Shown: piece by piece, positions 8,628 to 17,942 of the stretch | Layout of the letters: every line of letters begins with the position of its first letter | How positions within the stretch are numbered: position 1 is the first letter of the stretch | NCBI RefSeq assembly: GCF_030695525.1 | Contig: NZ_JAUYSS010000068.1 | Location: forward strand, 32,744 to 96,743 | Length of the DNA: 64,000 nt | Reading direction: 5' to 3' | Source of the DNA: Daejeonella sp. | GTDB lineage: Bacteria > Bacteroidota > Bacteroidia > Sphingobacteriales > Sphingobacteriaceae | Made by a program: the position numbers and the translations under genes | Notes under the pieces: generated by a model | Database searches by the model: none | What the model saw: the letters and a program-made list of their open reading frames with translations, nothing else | Told to the model about the DNA's origin: nothing

Positions 8628-9911
8628 ATGGAATTACTGATAACCACAATATTCATTATTGGGTACGCTGCGATCGCATTTGAGCACCCTCTCGGGACTA
8701 ACAAAACAGCAAGCGCTTTACTTACCGGGGTACTTTGCTGGGTTGTTTATATCATGAGCGGAACAGATACCGGGCTCGTTTCGGCTGAACTTTATGAGCA
8801 TTTGGGGCAAATTTCGGGGATATTGTTCTTTTTGCTCGGGGCCATGGCCATTGTCGAATTAATCGATGCCCATGACGGATTTGATGTAATAACCTCAAAA
8901 ATTAAAACTTCTGATCAGCTCAAGCTATTATGGATCATAAGCATCATTACTTTTTTCCTGTCAGCGGTTTTGGATAACCTGACCACAACCATCGTGATGG
9001 TTTCATTACTAAGAAAGTTGATCAGCGAAAAAAAGACCAGAATGTTCTTTGTAAGTATGGTTGTGCTTGCAGCCAATGCAGGTGGGGCATGGTCGCCTAT
9101 TGGGGATGTTACCACTACCATGTTGTGGATTGGAGGGCAAATTACCTCCGGTAATATCATACTCCACTTAATCATACCAAGTCTGGTTTGTTTATTCGTT
9201 CCTCTGTTAGTACTTTCTTTTTCAATGAAGGGAAATGTAAGTAAGCCGGATATTGTTGAAAGTAACCATACTGAGAAGACCACAGCCTTTGAAAGAAAAT
9301 TTGTTTTGGCATTAGGAATCGGAGCATTGATATTTGTTCCATTCTTTAAAACCATTACCCACCTTCCACCATTTATGGGAATGTTATTCGGTCTGGCAAT
9401 ACTCTGGATCGTGACTGAATTTATTCATAAGAATAAAAATGATGCGGATAAGGATGCTTACTCAGTCATTCAGGCCCTCAGAAAAGCGGATATGCCCAGT
9501 GTTCTTTTTTTTCTTGGAATTTTAGTAGCTATTTCTGCCCTGGAGTCCACTCATCAGTTGCGTGACCTGGCTCAGTGGATGGATGCAAAGATAGGTAACC
9601 TGGATGTAATTGTGATTTCTATCGGTCTCTTGTCATCTATTGTAGATAACGTTCCATTAGTTGCTGCCGGTATGGGAATGTATGATATGGTGACTTATCC
9701 AACCAATCATTATTTCTGGTCTTTTCTAGCCTATTGTGCAGGAGTAGGGGGTAGCTGTCTGATCATTGGTTCTGCTGCAGGTGTGGCAGCAATGGGTATG
9801 GAAAGAATAGATTTTCTTTGGTATTTTAAGAATGTTTCCTGGCTGGCTTTAATAGGTTATCTAGCCGGAGCGGGTATATTTATGCTGCAGCATTATCTTT
9901 TAAACTTTTAA
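8628..9911 (+). CDS. nhaD: Na+/H+ antiporter, NhaD type
   Basis: A 427-residue inner-membrane antiporter of the ArsB/NhaD (ion transporter) superfamily that exchanges cytoplasmic Na+ for H+. Features are the FEHPLGTNKTASAL entry segment, LGAMAIVELIDAHDGF, the LDNLTTTIVMVSLLRKL re-entrant region (about 118-134), NAGGAWSPIGDVTTTMLW (about 150-167) and a second repeat with SSIVDNVPLVAAGMGMY. About a dozen hydrophobic helices are apparent. It stands next to Na+-NQR genes, so Na+ pumped out by NQR and the H+/Na+ exchange here form one ion economy. The next gene, nqrM-like, follows 31 bp later. Confidence 0.9.
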   Translation: MELLITTIFIIGYAAIAFEHPLGTNKTASALLTGVLCWVVYIMSGTDTGLVSAELYEHLGQISGILFFLLGAMAIVELIDAHDGFDVITSKIKTSDQLKLLWIISIITFFLSAVLDNLTTTIVMVSLLRKLISEKKTRMFFVSMVVLAANAGGAWSPIGDVTTTMLWIGGQITSGNIILHLIIPSLVCLFVPLLVLSFSMKGNVSKPDIVESNHTEKTTAFERKFVLALGIGALIFVPFFKTITHLPPFMGMLFGLAILWIVTEFIHKNKNDADKDAYSVIQALRKADMPSVLFFLGILVAISALESTHQLRDLAQWMDAKIGNLDVIVISIGLLSSIVDNVPLVAAGMGMYDMVTYPTNHYFWSFLAYCAGVGGSCLIIGSAAGVAAMGMERIDFLWYFKNVSWLALIGYLAGAGIFMLQHYLLNF

Positions 9912-9942
9912 GTTCGGCTTTGAATAATTAATAGATTTAAGC

Positions 9943-10128
9943 ATGAAGGTCATTTTGCTATCCATTGTTCTATTAGCCCTGGCATTTGCAGGCATCGCTA
10001 TAAAAATTTTAGTGAAAAAGAATGGTAAATTCTCTGGTACCTGCAGCAGTAATAACCCCTTATTACAAACTGAGGATGGGTCATGCAGTATTTGTGGTGC
10101 AAGCCGGGAAGAAAAGTGTAAATCTTAA
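9943..10128 (+). CDS. nqrM: NqrM-like small membrane protein (Na+-NQR maturation factor)
   Basis: A 61-residue protein with one N-terminal membrane helix (residues 3-24), then a short soluble tail with four cysteines (34, 48, 51, 59) in GTC and CSICG contexts. This matches NqrM/DUF539, a small membrane protein needed to mature Na+-NQR by supplying iron for the NqrD/NqrE cysteine site. The tail is more divergent than proteobacterial NqrM, so the call rests on the CxxC pattern, size and neighbourhood. It is co-directional with nhaD and convergent with the apbE-terminated nqr operon; its stop codon overlaps that of apbE. Confidence 0.75.
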   Translation: MKVILLSIVLLALAFAGIAIKILVKKNGKFSGTCSSNNPLLQTEDGSCSICGASREEKCKS

Positions 10129-11135
10129 TGAACCAGTTTTATCCTGTTTTTCAGACTTTCGGAGGTATAGGTTTTCCAGGAATTATTCTCATCGTAAATG
10201 AAAAATACTTCCAGGTTCAGGTCTTTATTTTCTTCCAGAAATTGTTTTGACTGCTCTAAACCCATCACCATAAAAGCAGTTGCATAGGCATCTGCAGTCA
10301 TAGCATCATCTGCCAGTACGCTTGCACTCAAAATATTTTGCCTCGCGGGAAATCCTGTACGCGGATCAAGAATGTGAGCGTATTTTTTTCCATCTTCTTC
10401 ATAAAACTTTCTGTAATTACCTGAAGTGCATAAAGCTCTGTTATCCAGTTCAATGATCGCTTCAAGTTTTCGTTCGGAGGATGTATTTTGAAGCGGTTGT
10501 TCTATTCCCACTTTCCAGTATTCAGTATTTTTTTTGCCTTTCGCAATAAGTTCACCTCCCAACTCTACCAGGTAATTTTCGATGCCTTTCTTTTCAAGGA
10601 ATGAAGCTAGTACATCTACCGAATAGCCCTGTGCAATTGCATTGAAATCGAGTTGCACCTCATTCTGTTCTTTTACAAGTTTATTCCCTTCAAGCCTAAG
10701 TTTTTTATAATCCACATATTGAAGTATGCTATCAATCTGGTTGCTGTCTATTAATGCTTTTTTACTAAAACCAAATCCCCAGGCTTTTAACAGAGGCCCG
10801 ACAGTAACATCAAAAAGTCCTCCGGTTCTTTCTGATATTTCCATTGATTTATTAAATACATCAATAAAATAGGGATCAACCCGAATGTCAGGTTCATTAT
10901 TATTGATCCTGGAAATTATTGAAACCGGAATATAGGTAGAGAGCGAGAAGTCAATATCCTTTAAAATGGAATCTATTGCCTGTTTATGATTAAGCCCGTC
11001 TTCAGATAAATAGGAGATATGCCATGTAGTACCCTGAGCTTCTCCATCAATTGTAATTAGCTTATTTTCTTTTGATTGGCAAGCTGAAAGAAGCAGAACG
11101 CCGATAAAAATGGGTAAGAAAAATCTTATCATCAA
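10125..11135 (-). CDS. apbE: FAD:protein FMN transferase, lipoprotein
   Basis: Attaches FMN covalently to Thr residues of NqrB and NqrC. The 336-residue precursor has a lipoprotein signal ending LLLSAC (Cys19), so it acts outside the inner membrane, where its target threonines lie. Seen motifs include GTTWHISY near residue 35, LDFNAIAQGYSVD, VELGGELIAKG and DAYATAFMVMG, all standard for ApbE. It is the last gene of the nqr operon, 2 bp after nqrF, which fits its modification role. Initiation at either of the two first methionines is possible. Confidence 0.93.
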   Translation of the reverse strand: MMIRFFLPIFIGVLLLSACQSKENKLITIDGEAQGTTWHISYLSEDGLNHKQAIDSILKDIDFSLSTYIPVSIISRINNNEPDIRVDPYFIDVFNKSMEISERTGGLFDVTVGPLLKAWGFGFSKKALIDSNQIDSILQYVDYKKLRLEGNKLVKEQNEVQLDFNAIAQGYSVDVLASFLEKKGIENYLVELGGELIAKGKKNTEYWKVGIEQPLQNTSSERKLEAIIELDNRALCTSGNYRKFYEEDGKKYAHILDPRTGFPARQNILSASVLADDAMTADAYATAFMVMGLEQSKQFLEENKDLNLEVFFIYDENNSWKTYTSESLKNRIKLVH

Positions 11136-11137
11136 TT

Positions 11138-12409
11138 TTAACCTCCAAAATCATCAAAGGCAATGTTTTCTGGGGGTACACCCAAGTCATCCAGCATCTT
11201 AAATACGGCGGCATTCATCATTGGCGGGCCGCAGATATAATATTCAAGTTCTTCGGGCTCAGGATGGTTTTTGAGATAATTTTCATAGAGCACATTATGA
11301 ATAAATCCGGTATAACCTGTCCAATTGTCTTCTGCCAGAGGTTCTGATAAGGCAATGTTGTATTGAAAATTAGAAAATTCTTTTTCTATCGCCCTGAAAT
11401 GTTCAGTATAAAAGACTTCTCTGGACGATCGACCTCCATACCAGAAACTTACTTTCCTGTCCCTTTCTTTCATGGTATGGAAGATGTGAAACAAATGAGA
11501 ACGAAGAGGAGCCATACCAGCACCTCCACCGATATATATCATTTCTTTTTTTGTAGGCTTAATATGGAAATCTCCAAAAGGACCTGCAATGGTTATTTTA
11601 TCACCGGGTTTACGTGAAAATACATAGGATGAGCATATTCCAGGGTTTACATCCATGAACTTTCCGGCTTGCCTGTCGAAAGGAGGGGTGGCGAGCCTGA
11701 TATTAAGCATGATAATATTTCCTTCGGCAGGATGATTAGCCATCGAATAAGCACGAAATATGGGTTCCGGGTTTTTCATTTGCAGATCCCAGATCTTGAA
11801 TTTATCGTAATCGTCCTGAAAACGTTTGTCAATTTTATAGAGATCACTTTTAAAATCAATTTCACAGGCAGGTACATCAATTTGTATATAACATCCTGAC
11901 TGGAAGTTTAGAAATTCACCTTCGGGTAATTTGACTACTAATTCTTTAATGTAGGTTGCGACATTATCATTTGATACTACTTCGCATTCCCATTTTTTAA
12001 TACCAAAGACTTCATCTGGAATTTTAATTTCCATATCCTGTTTCACTTTTACCTGACAGCCTAATCGCCAGTTGTCCTGTTGCTGCTTTCTTGTGAAATA
12101 GGGAGTTTCGGTGCTTAATATGGTTCCACCGCCCGATAATACCTGACACTTGCACATTGCGCAGGTTCCACCACCTCCACAGGCTGAAGGCAGGAAAATC
12201 TTCTTATTGGCTAAGGTTGTAAGCAGGCTGGATCCGGCTTCTGTTTCCATGTCTTCTTCTCCGTTTATGGTGATTTTAACAAGTCCTGAAGGCATTAGCT
12301 TTGCTTTGGCTAGCAGGATGATATAAACCAGTAATATATTGAAGAGTAAGAAGATAACGATACTGGAAATGATCGTTGTGGTTTCGGGACTAATAATCAT
12401 CAGGTTCAT
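11138..12409 (-). CDS. nqrF: Na+-translocating NADH:quinone reductase subunit F
   Basis: The NADH-oxidising subunit of Na+-NQR. The 423 residues comprise one N-terminal membrane helix (about 12-33), a ferredoxin domain with [2Fe-2S] ligands Cys77, Cys83, Cys86 and Cys118, an FAD domain with FRAYSMAN, and an NADH domain with [12 protein letters not shown] and a C-terminal CGPPMM and DDFGG ending. Electrons go NADH to FAD to 2Fe-2S and then to the NqrD/E iron site. It lies 5 bp after nqrE and 2 bp before apbE. Every cofactor residue I looked for is present. Confidence 0.96.
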   Translation of the reverse strand: MNLMIISPETTTIISSIVIFLLFNILLVYIILLAKAKLMPSGLVKITINGEEDMETEAGSSLLTTLANKKIFLPSACGGGGTCAMCKCQVLSGGGTILSTETPYFTRKQQQDNWRLGCQVKVKQDMEIKIPDEVFGIKKWECEVVSNDNVATYIKELVVKLPEGEFLNFQSGCYIQIDVPACEIDFKSDLYKIDKRFQDDYDKFKIWDLQMKNPEPIFRAYSMANHPAEGNIIMLNIRLATPPFDRQAGKFMDVNPGICSSYVFSRKPGDKITIAGPFGDFHIKPTKKEMIYIGGGAGMAPLRSHLFHIFHTMKERDRKVSFWYGGRSSREVFYTEHFRAIEKEFSNFQYNIALSEPLAEDNWTGYTGFIHNVLYENYLKNHPEPEELEYYICGPPMMNAAVFKMLDDLGVPPENIAFDDFGG

Positions 12410-12414
12410 CGTAA

Positions 12415-13029
12415 TTACAATTTAATTCCCATAAAACTCATAAATGCAATGGCCATAAGTCCCGTGATGATGAAAGTGATGCCTAAACCTCTCAAAGGGT
12501 CGGGAATATTTGAGTAACGAACTTTTTCCCTGATCGCCGATAAGGCAACAATTGCGAGGAACCATCCCACCCCGGAACCAAATGCGAATACAGTCGCTTC
12601 GCCCAAAGTGGCATATTCTCTTTCCTGCATGAACAAAGCTCCACCTAAAATTGAACAGTTTACGGCAATAAGCGGAAGAAATATTCCCAGTGAGGCATAC
12701 AGTGCCGGTGCAAATTTTTCTACCACCATCTCAACTAACTGAACAATGGAAGCGATTGTGGCTATGAACATAATAAAACTAAGAAAACTTAGGTCAATGC
12801 TGCCAAAGTCTGTGGATAACCATGTTAAAGCACCAGCTTTTAGAATATATTTCTCCAATAAGTAACAAATTGGAACAGCAACAGATAGAACGAATATAAC
12901 GGCCATTCCGAGACCTACAGCGCTTTTTACTGTTTTTGAAATCGCAAGATAGGAACACATGCCCAGAAAATAGGCAAAAATCATGTTCTCTATAAAAACA
13001 GCTTTAATAAACAGGTTTACATGCTCCAT
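12415..13029 (-). CDS. nqrE: Na+-NQR subunit E
   Basis: A 204-residue, six-helix membrane subunit. Together with NqrD it holds an intramembrane iron (reported as an Fe or 2Fe-2S centre) via cysteines on inverted helices. Here these are Cys25 in GMCSYLA and the cysteine in [10 protein letters not shown]. The protein is almost entirely hydrophobic and matches the family length. It is 8 bp after nqrD and 5 bp before nqrF. Confidence 0.95.
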   Translation of the reverse strand: MEHVNLFIKAVFIENMIFAYFLGMCSYLAISKTVKSAVGLGMAVIFVLSVAVPICYLLEKYILKAGALTWLSTDFGSIDLSFLSFIMFIATIASIVQLVEMVVEKFAPALYASLGIFLPLIAVNCSILGGALFMQEREYATLGEATVFAFGSGVGWFLAIVALSAIREKVRYSNIPDPLRGLGITFIITGLMAIAFMSFMGIKL

Positions 13030-13037
13030 GAGATCAT

Positions 13038-13718
13038 TTATTTAGCCTCAATTAATTTTTTATTTCTACTTCTCTGAATCCAGATAATAATTCCAACGAC
13101 AATCATTGCCATTGGGGGCATGATGACGAGTCCGTTGTTAAAATAGCCCATTTCATAAGCTGATTCGGGAATTATTCTAAAACCCATAAGTTCACCTGAG
13201 CCAAATAATTCCCGAATCATAGATACAATTACGAGAATTACCCCATAACCAATCCCATTGCCAATACCATCAATAAATGATGGCCAGGGTTTATTTGCCA
13301 TGGCAAAGGCTTCCAGTCTGCCCATGACTATGCAATTGGTTATGATTAGTCCGACAAATACCGACAATTGCTTGCTGACATCATAAACAAAGGCTTTCAA
13401 AAACTGATCAACCAAAATTACCATTGCCGCAACCACGGTTAATTGAACAATGATTCTAATTCTGTTAGGAATAATATTTCTTATAATCGAAATGATCAGA
13501 CTTGAAAATGCGGTTACAACAACTACAGCAAGAGCCATGACAATGGATGGCTGCATTTTTACCGTAACTGCCAGAGCTGAACATATTCCTAATACCTGTA
13601 CGGTTATAGGATTGCTGTCATTCAAGGGGTCATAAAGAAGCCTTTTATTTTTGGGTGAAAATAAGGGCTCTTTCTTGCCTTTCTCTTTTTCGGGCGCTGT
13701 ACTAATTTCATTGCTCAT
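13038..13718 (-). CDS. nqrD: Na+-NQR subunit D
   Basis: A 226-residue membrane subunit, paralogous to NqrE. The conserved cysteines are in LGICSALAVT and TNCIVMGRLEAFA, and the rest forms six helices. It begins with a longer than usual charged N-terminus (about 25 residues, rich in Lys and Glu) before the helical core. It lies 18 bp after nqrC and 8 bp before nqrE. Confidence 0.95.
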   Translation of the reverse strand: MSNEISTAPEKEKGKKEPLFSPKNKRLLYDPLNDSNPITVQVLGICSALAVTVKMQPSIVMALAVVVVTAFSSLIISIIRNIIPNRIRIIVQLTVVAAMVILVDQFLKAFVYDVSKQLSVFVGLIITNCIVMGRLEAFAMANKPWPSFIDGIGNGIGYGVILVIVSMIRELFGSGELMGFRIIPESAYEMGYFNNGLVIMPPMAMIVVGIIIWIQRSRNKKLIEAK

Positions 13719-13736
13719 GGGTATCTTATTAGGTCT

Positions 13737-14465
13737 TTAATCTAATGGCTTCATACTTATCTTTTTGAAATAAGGAATATAATTATTCAGGGTTCTTTGT
13801 AGCATTTCAGACACCCCATCGCTGGTTATAGTTGCTCCTGAAACAGCATCAACTCCATGTGGGTTTGTTGAACCCGAACTTCCCTTAACTACTTTGACAG
13901 AAACAAACTTTCCTTCATCGTCCAGGATTTTTTTTCCTTTGAATTTCTCCTGGAACTTTTCAGTATCAATTTCAGCACCAAGGCCCGGGGTTTCACTTTT
14001 ATGACCGAAACTTACGCCATAAACAGTATTCATATCCTCTTCAAGGGCGATAAATCCCCATATTGGTCCCCATAATCCTTTGCCTCTAACCGGAATGATA
14101 TAGTAAGTATTATTTTCTTTCTCACAAACAAACAATGGGAAGAGTTCTTTGTCCTTATTGCCGGTTTTTTCTTTATCCAATTCTTTTTTCAGATCAATAT
14201 CAAAGGCGGGTATCCCTCCGTCTACAGGTTCACCCTTGCTATCCAAAACAACCTGTTTGGTGATATATTTTGAGAAATTTTTCTCAGCCTCCTCAGAAGA
14301 ACCATTTATTCCGACGCTGCTTAAAATGTTCTCCATTTTTTCAATCCTGGCATTCCGTGCCTGATAGGGTCCAAGAGCAATGGCTGCTACAGACAACATG
14401 ATAGCAACGACTACCACCATAGCAGATGAAAATAGAAATGTGGCTTTATTGCTGTCCTTATGCAT
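13737..14465 (-). CDS. nqrC: Na+-NQR subunit C
   Basis: A 242-residue subunit with one N-terminal membrane helix (about 9-31) and a periplasmic FMN-binding domain. The FMN attachment motif is SGATITSDG near residue 210, where the threonine of SGAT should carry FMN by a phosphoester bond placed by ApbE. GHKSETPGLGAEI is another family signature. It overlaps nqrB by 8 bp, pointing to coupled translation. Confidence 0.95.
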   Translation of the reverse strand: MHKDSNKATFLFSSAMVVVVAIMLSVAAIALGPYQARNARIEKMENILSSVGINGSSEEAEKNFSKYITKQVVLDSKGEPVDGGIPAFDIDLKKELDKEKTGNKDKELFPLFVCEKENNTYYIIPVRGKGLWGPIWGFIALEEDMNTVYGVSFGHKSETPGLGAEIDTEKFQEKFKGKKILDDEGKFVSVKVVKGSSGSTNPHGVDAVSGATITSDGVSEMLQRTLNNYIPYFKKISMKPLD

Positions 14466-15633
14466 TTTGCTTTAAATTGGATCTTTTTAACCTTCTCTTA
14501 ATATTTGCAGCTACCACATAGTGATCGATAAGTGGTGCCATAACATTCATAAATAGTATAGCTAACATCATCCCTTCGGGGTATGCAGGATTAAATACCC
14601 TGAACAGGATAGCAAATAATCCAATCAGGAAACCATAAATGTATTTACCAGTATTAGTTTGAGCTCCGCTAACCGGATCAGTAGCCATAAAAATAGCCCC
14701 AAACGCGAAGCCTCCGAGAACCAGGTGATGAACCGGACTAATCTGCATGAGCGTGTTAAGCCCGAATAAATTAAAAATCAGTGCCATTATATATCCACCT
14801 GCAAATACAGACAACATGATTCTCCAGCTCCCTATACCTGTATATAATAGAATGGCTGCACCAATCAGGCATGCCAGAGCAGATGTTTCGCCAATAGAGC
14901 CCGGTATGATTCCGATGAAAGATTCCCAAACCCCGGGAATTTTGTCTGCTAATCCGGCAGCGGCATCGCCCAGTGGGGTAGCACCGCTATAAGCATCAAC
15001 TACCTGTTTCCCTTCTTCTGAGCTGATATTTATCCAGACTTCATTCCCGGAAATTTTAGTTGGGTAGGCAAAAAACAGGAATGCACGGGCGGTTAAAGCC
15101 GGGTTTAAGATATTCATGCCCGTACCTCCAAAGACTTCCTTTCCGATAATTACTGCAAAAACTGTCGAAACTGCAACCATCCACAAAGGGACATCAACAG
15201 GCATAACCAGGGGGATAAGCATTCCGGAAACCAAAAAGCCTTCGTTAATGGTATGCTTACGGATAATTGCAAAAATAAACTCTACCGCCAGGCCTGAGAT
15301 ATAGGAAACAACTACTATGGGTAGTACTTTGATTGCTCCAAATATGAAATTATCGAATATCGGGGTGTCTGAAATACCAAATGCCAGGTGGTGTTGGTAT
15401 CCTACATTCCACATGCCGAAGAGGAGGCAGGGTATCAAGGAAAGAATCACAAGCACCATGGTCCGCTTCAGATCAATTGCATCGCGAACATGTGCTCCTT
15501 TTGGAGCAGTTGTATGATCCGGAACAAAAAGGAAGGTCTCAAATGCGTTGAAAGCCGGGTAGAATTTTTCAAGTTTTCCGCCTTTTTCGAAATCGGGCTT
15601 TAGCTTATCCAATAATTTTCTAAGTAGCATCAA
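14458..15633 (-). CDS. nqrB: Na+-NQR subunit B
   Basis: A 391-residue membrane subunit central to Na+ translocation and quinone reduction. About ten helices are seen. The covalent FMN site is DAYSGATPLGDA (Thr of SGAT), and MATDPVSGAQTNTGKYIYG near the C-terminus is a family signature. A 159-bp gap separates it from nqrA, unusual in an otherwise tightly packed operon. A TAnnTTTG-like element in that gap could allow separate initiation. Confidence 0.95.
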   Translation of the reverse strand: MMLLRKLLDKLKPDFEKGGKLEKFYPAFNAFETFLFVPDHTTAPKGAHVRDAIDLKRTMVLVILSLIPCLLFGMWNVGYQHHLAFGISDTPIFDNFIFGAIKVLPIVVVSYISGLAVEFIFAIIRKHTINEGFLVSGMLIPLVMPVDVPLWMVAVSTVFAVIIGKEVFGGTGMNILNPALTARAFLFFAYPTKISGNEVWINISSEEGKQVVDAYSGATPLGDAAAGLADKIPGVWESFIGIIPGSIGETSALACLIGAAILLYTGIGSWRIMLSVFAGGYIMALIFNLFGLNTLMQISPVHHLVLGGFAFGAIFMATDPVSGAQTNTGKYIYGFLIGLFAILFRVFNPAYPEGMMLAILFMNVMAPLIDHYVVAANIKRRLKRSNLKQNA

Positions 15634-15683
15634 GTTAAAATGTTTTAGGATAATCTTTGGCTTCCTGCCTGAATTATCGGATT

Positions 15684-15691
15684 CAAACTTA
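15684..15691 (-). promoter_or_regulatory. Possible internal promoter -7 box before nqrB
   Basis: On the minus strand this reads TAAGTTTG, an exact fit to TAnnTTTG, about 50 bp upstream of the nqrB start. No TTG was found at the expected -33 distance, so support is limited. Confidence 0.3.
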
Positions 15692-15792
15692 TTTCTTATG
15701 TACTATTAGGTATCTTATAATTAAGCTTCGGAACGTATATTTTTGATCTGGTTTTTCTATTAGGGTTCTTTCTCTTTTAGAATTCTTAATGA

Positions 15793-17151
15793 TTAGTTCA
15801 TTTCTTTTTGGATAATGTCAATTCCACGTTTGATTATTTCCTGAGATTTAATTTTTGAAGTACAAACAAACTCACAAAGCGCAAAATCTTCTTCCACTAC
15901 CTCATAAATGCCAAGCTGCTCCATCATTTCAATATCTTCAATTAAGATTGATTTTAAGAGTTGAACAGGGTAAATATCCATAGGGAATACCTTTTCATAT
16001 TGACCGGTGACTACGAAAGGGCGTTCTTCGCCGTGCAGGTTCGTATTTAAGGTGTATTTCTTGTTTGAATTAAGCCATGAAAAAAAGGTGCGCGACATAC
16101 TGAACTTATCAAGACCCGGTGCTAACCAGCCCATAAACTCAGATTCGTGACCCTCAGGGATAACAGTGATTTGGGAATCATAATAACCCAGGAATCCATC
16201 TTCCTTGATTTGGCTGCCTGATAAAACATTTCCACTGATGACCCTGTTTTCACCTGCTTTTAGTCCGCCATCATTTAGCATGCTTTTTACTGAACACCCA
16301 ATAACAGTTTTATAGTATTTAGGATTTGAAACCTGTGAGCCGGTTAAGGCAATAATCCTTGTAGCATCGTATTTTCCTTCTGAAAACAATTTTCCAATGA
16401 TCAGAACATCCTGCGGGTTTACATACCATACCACTTCGCCCTTATTGACAGGATCAATATGATGTATCTGGACACCTACATTTCCGGCAGGGTGTGGCCC
16501 TGAAAATTTATTGATAACCACACCTTTCGCATTACTGAAAGTGGATACTGAAGATTTTGATCCATCAATATTTAAATGAACCTTCCCATTTGTTAATTTG
16601 ATGAGGGCGTTCAATCCTGTTTGAAAGTTTTCATTATTTTTTCCCTGCATGATAAAATCAATGTCAGGTGCCAGCGGATTAGTGTCAAATGCCGAAATAA
16701 AAATCGATTTTGGTGTTTCTGAAGGTTTTGCTATAATTCCAAACGGACGTTGGCGTATCAGTGGCCATAAGCCATTAACTAATAATGATTGAATAATCTC
16801 ATCCCTGCCTAATTCATCAGGATTAGTCTTATCCAATTCAAGATAGTTGATTTTTTTGTCGGCCAGTATTTTTATCTCCAGTATTTTACGTTTTTCAGCC
16901 CGTATTACTTCGATGATCTCTCCACTAACAGGTGAACAAAATTTTATGGATTCATTGTTTTTGTCAAAAAATAGAATGCTTCCAGCTAAAACTTCATCTC
17001 CGGCTTTAACTAAAATTTTAGGGTTTATTCCGGGAAAATCTGAGGGTTTTATTGCAAATACTTCTGGTAAGGGTAGATCAGAAAGTAATTTATTAGCTTC
17101 TCCGGTAAGCTGGATATTTAAGCCGTTTTTAATTTTAATACATCCCGACAT
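15793..17151 (-). CDS. nqrA: Na+-NQR subunit A
   Basis: A 452-residue peripheral cytoplasmic subunit, first gene of the operon. It has the N-terminal barrel-sandwich-like segment with KAGDEVLAGS, family motifs RQRPFG and FSGPHPAGNVGVQIHHIDPV, and a C-terminal EEDFALCEFVC segment. NqrA has been implicated in quinone binding. The start ATG at 17151 is followed upstream by 351 bp of gene-free DNA that must contain the main nqr promoter. A frameshift was not seen. Confidence 0.95.
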   Translation of the reverse strand: MSGCIKIKNGLNIQLTGEANKLLSDLPLPEVFAIKPSDFPGINPKILVKAGDEVLAGSILFFDKNNESIKFCSPVSGEIIEVIRAEKRKILEIKILADKKINYLELDKTNPDELGRDEIIQSLLVNGLWPLIRQRPFGIIAKPSETPKSIFISAFDTNPLAPDIDFIMQGKNNENFQTGLNALIKLTNGKVHLNIDGSKSSVSTFSNAKGVVINKFSGPHPAGNVGVQIHHIDPVNKGEVVWYVNPQDVLIIGKLFSEGKYDATRIIALTGSQVSNPKYYKTVIGCSVKSMLNDGGLKAGENRVISGNVLSGSQIKEDGFLGYYDSQITVIPEGHESEFMGWLAPGLDKFSMSRTFFSWLNSNKKYTLNTNLHGEERPFVVTGQYEKVFPMDIYPVQLLKSILIEDIEMMEQLGIYEVVEEDFALCEFVCTSKIKSQEIIKRGIDIIQKEMN

Positions 17152-17502
17152 ACAGTAAAATTTAATTCAAGCAATTTTGGAAATGAATCTTAGTGGACTC
17201 CTGATATGATGCTGAGCTTACCGAATCGTATAAAAAAAATTGGGGATCTGTCAATTTTTAGTCATTTTGCAATATACATTATATTTAATAATTAAAAAAT
17301 TTCTGTGTCCTAAAAATATTATTACAAAAAATTATTGCTATTTTTAATCAAGTGCAAATAGCATAGTTATAATTATTTATAAAATCGCCCTAACTGACAT
17401 CACGAGTCCCGAATAATCTTAAGAGCTAACCCAAAAGAGCGATTAAATTGAGTTTAGAATATTACCTTTTTACAGGATATTTCATTCAAAAAAACAATTT
17501 AT
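17152..17502. other. Gene-free divergent promoter region, nqrA / CBS gene
   Basis: A strongly AT-rich 351-bp interval between two divergent genes, so it must carry both promoters. I found no exact TAnnTTTG box on either strand and no convincing palindrome, RNA fold or small frame. The left half (17280-17390) is nearly all A and T. Confidence 0.45.
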
Positions 17503-17934
17503 ATGGGAGCAGTCAGCAAAATTTTAGAACGGAAAGGAACATTAATCTTTTCTATTACGCCGGATACAAGTGTATTTCGAGCACTTGAAATTATGGTCGA
17601 GAAAAATGTAAGTGCCCTTCTGGTAACCGAAGCCGATAAACTGATGGGTATATTTTCTGAGAAGGATTACGCTCGTAAAGTAATTCTAAAAGGTAAAGCA
17701 TCAAAACATACAAAAATCAGGGAGATTATGTCTCAGGAACTTACTGTCGTAGCGCCCGAAAACTCTATTGATCATTGTATGCAATTAATGACCAATAAAT
17801 TCATACGGCATTTACCAGTTGTCTCAAACGAGAAGTTAATCGGTATTATTTCAATTGGGGATGTGGTAAAACATATCATTGAAGAACAAAAATTCATTAT
17901 TGAAAACATGGAACAATATATTGCTGGTCAATAG
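17503..17934 (+). CDS. CBS-domain pair protein
   Basis: A 143-residue cytoplasmic protein consisting only of two CBS domains (about residues 12-65 and 72-130), a module that usually binds adenine nucleotides. The motifs LVTEADKLMGIFSEKDYARKV and LPVVSNEKLIGIISIGDVVKHI are the paired strand-helix signatures. No catalytic domain is attached, so it is a regulator or sensor of unknown partner. It stands divergent to nqrA and convergent with nhaA, 8 bp apart. A link to sodium or energy status is only suggested by location. Confidence 0.88.
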   Translation: MGAVSKILERKGTLIFSITPDTSVFRALEIMVEKNVSALLVTEADKLMGIFSEKDYARKVILKGKASKHTKIREIMSQELTVVAPENSIDHCMQLMTNKFIRHLPVVSNEKLIGIISIGDVVKHIIEEQKFIIENMEQYIAGQ

Positions 17935-17942
17935 CTTTCTCA

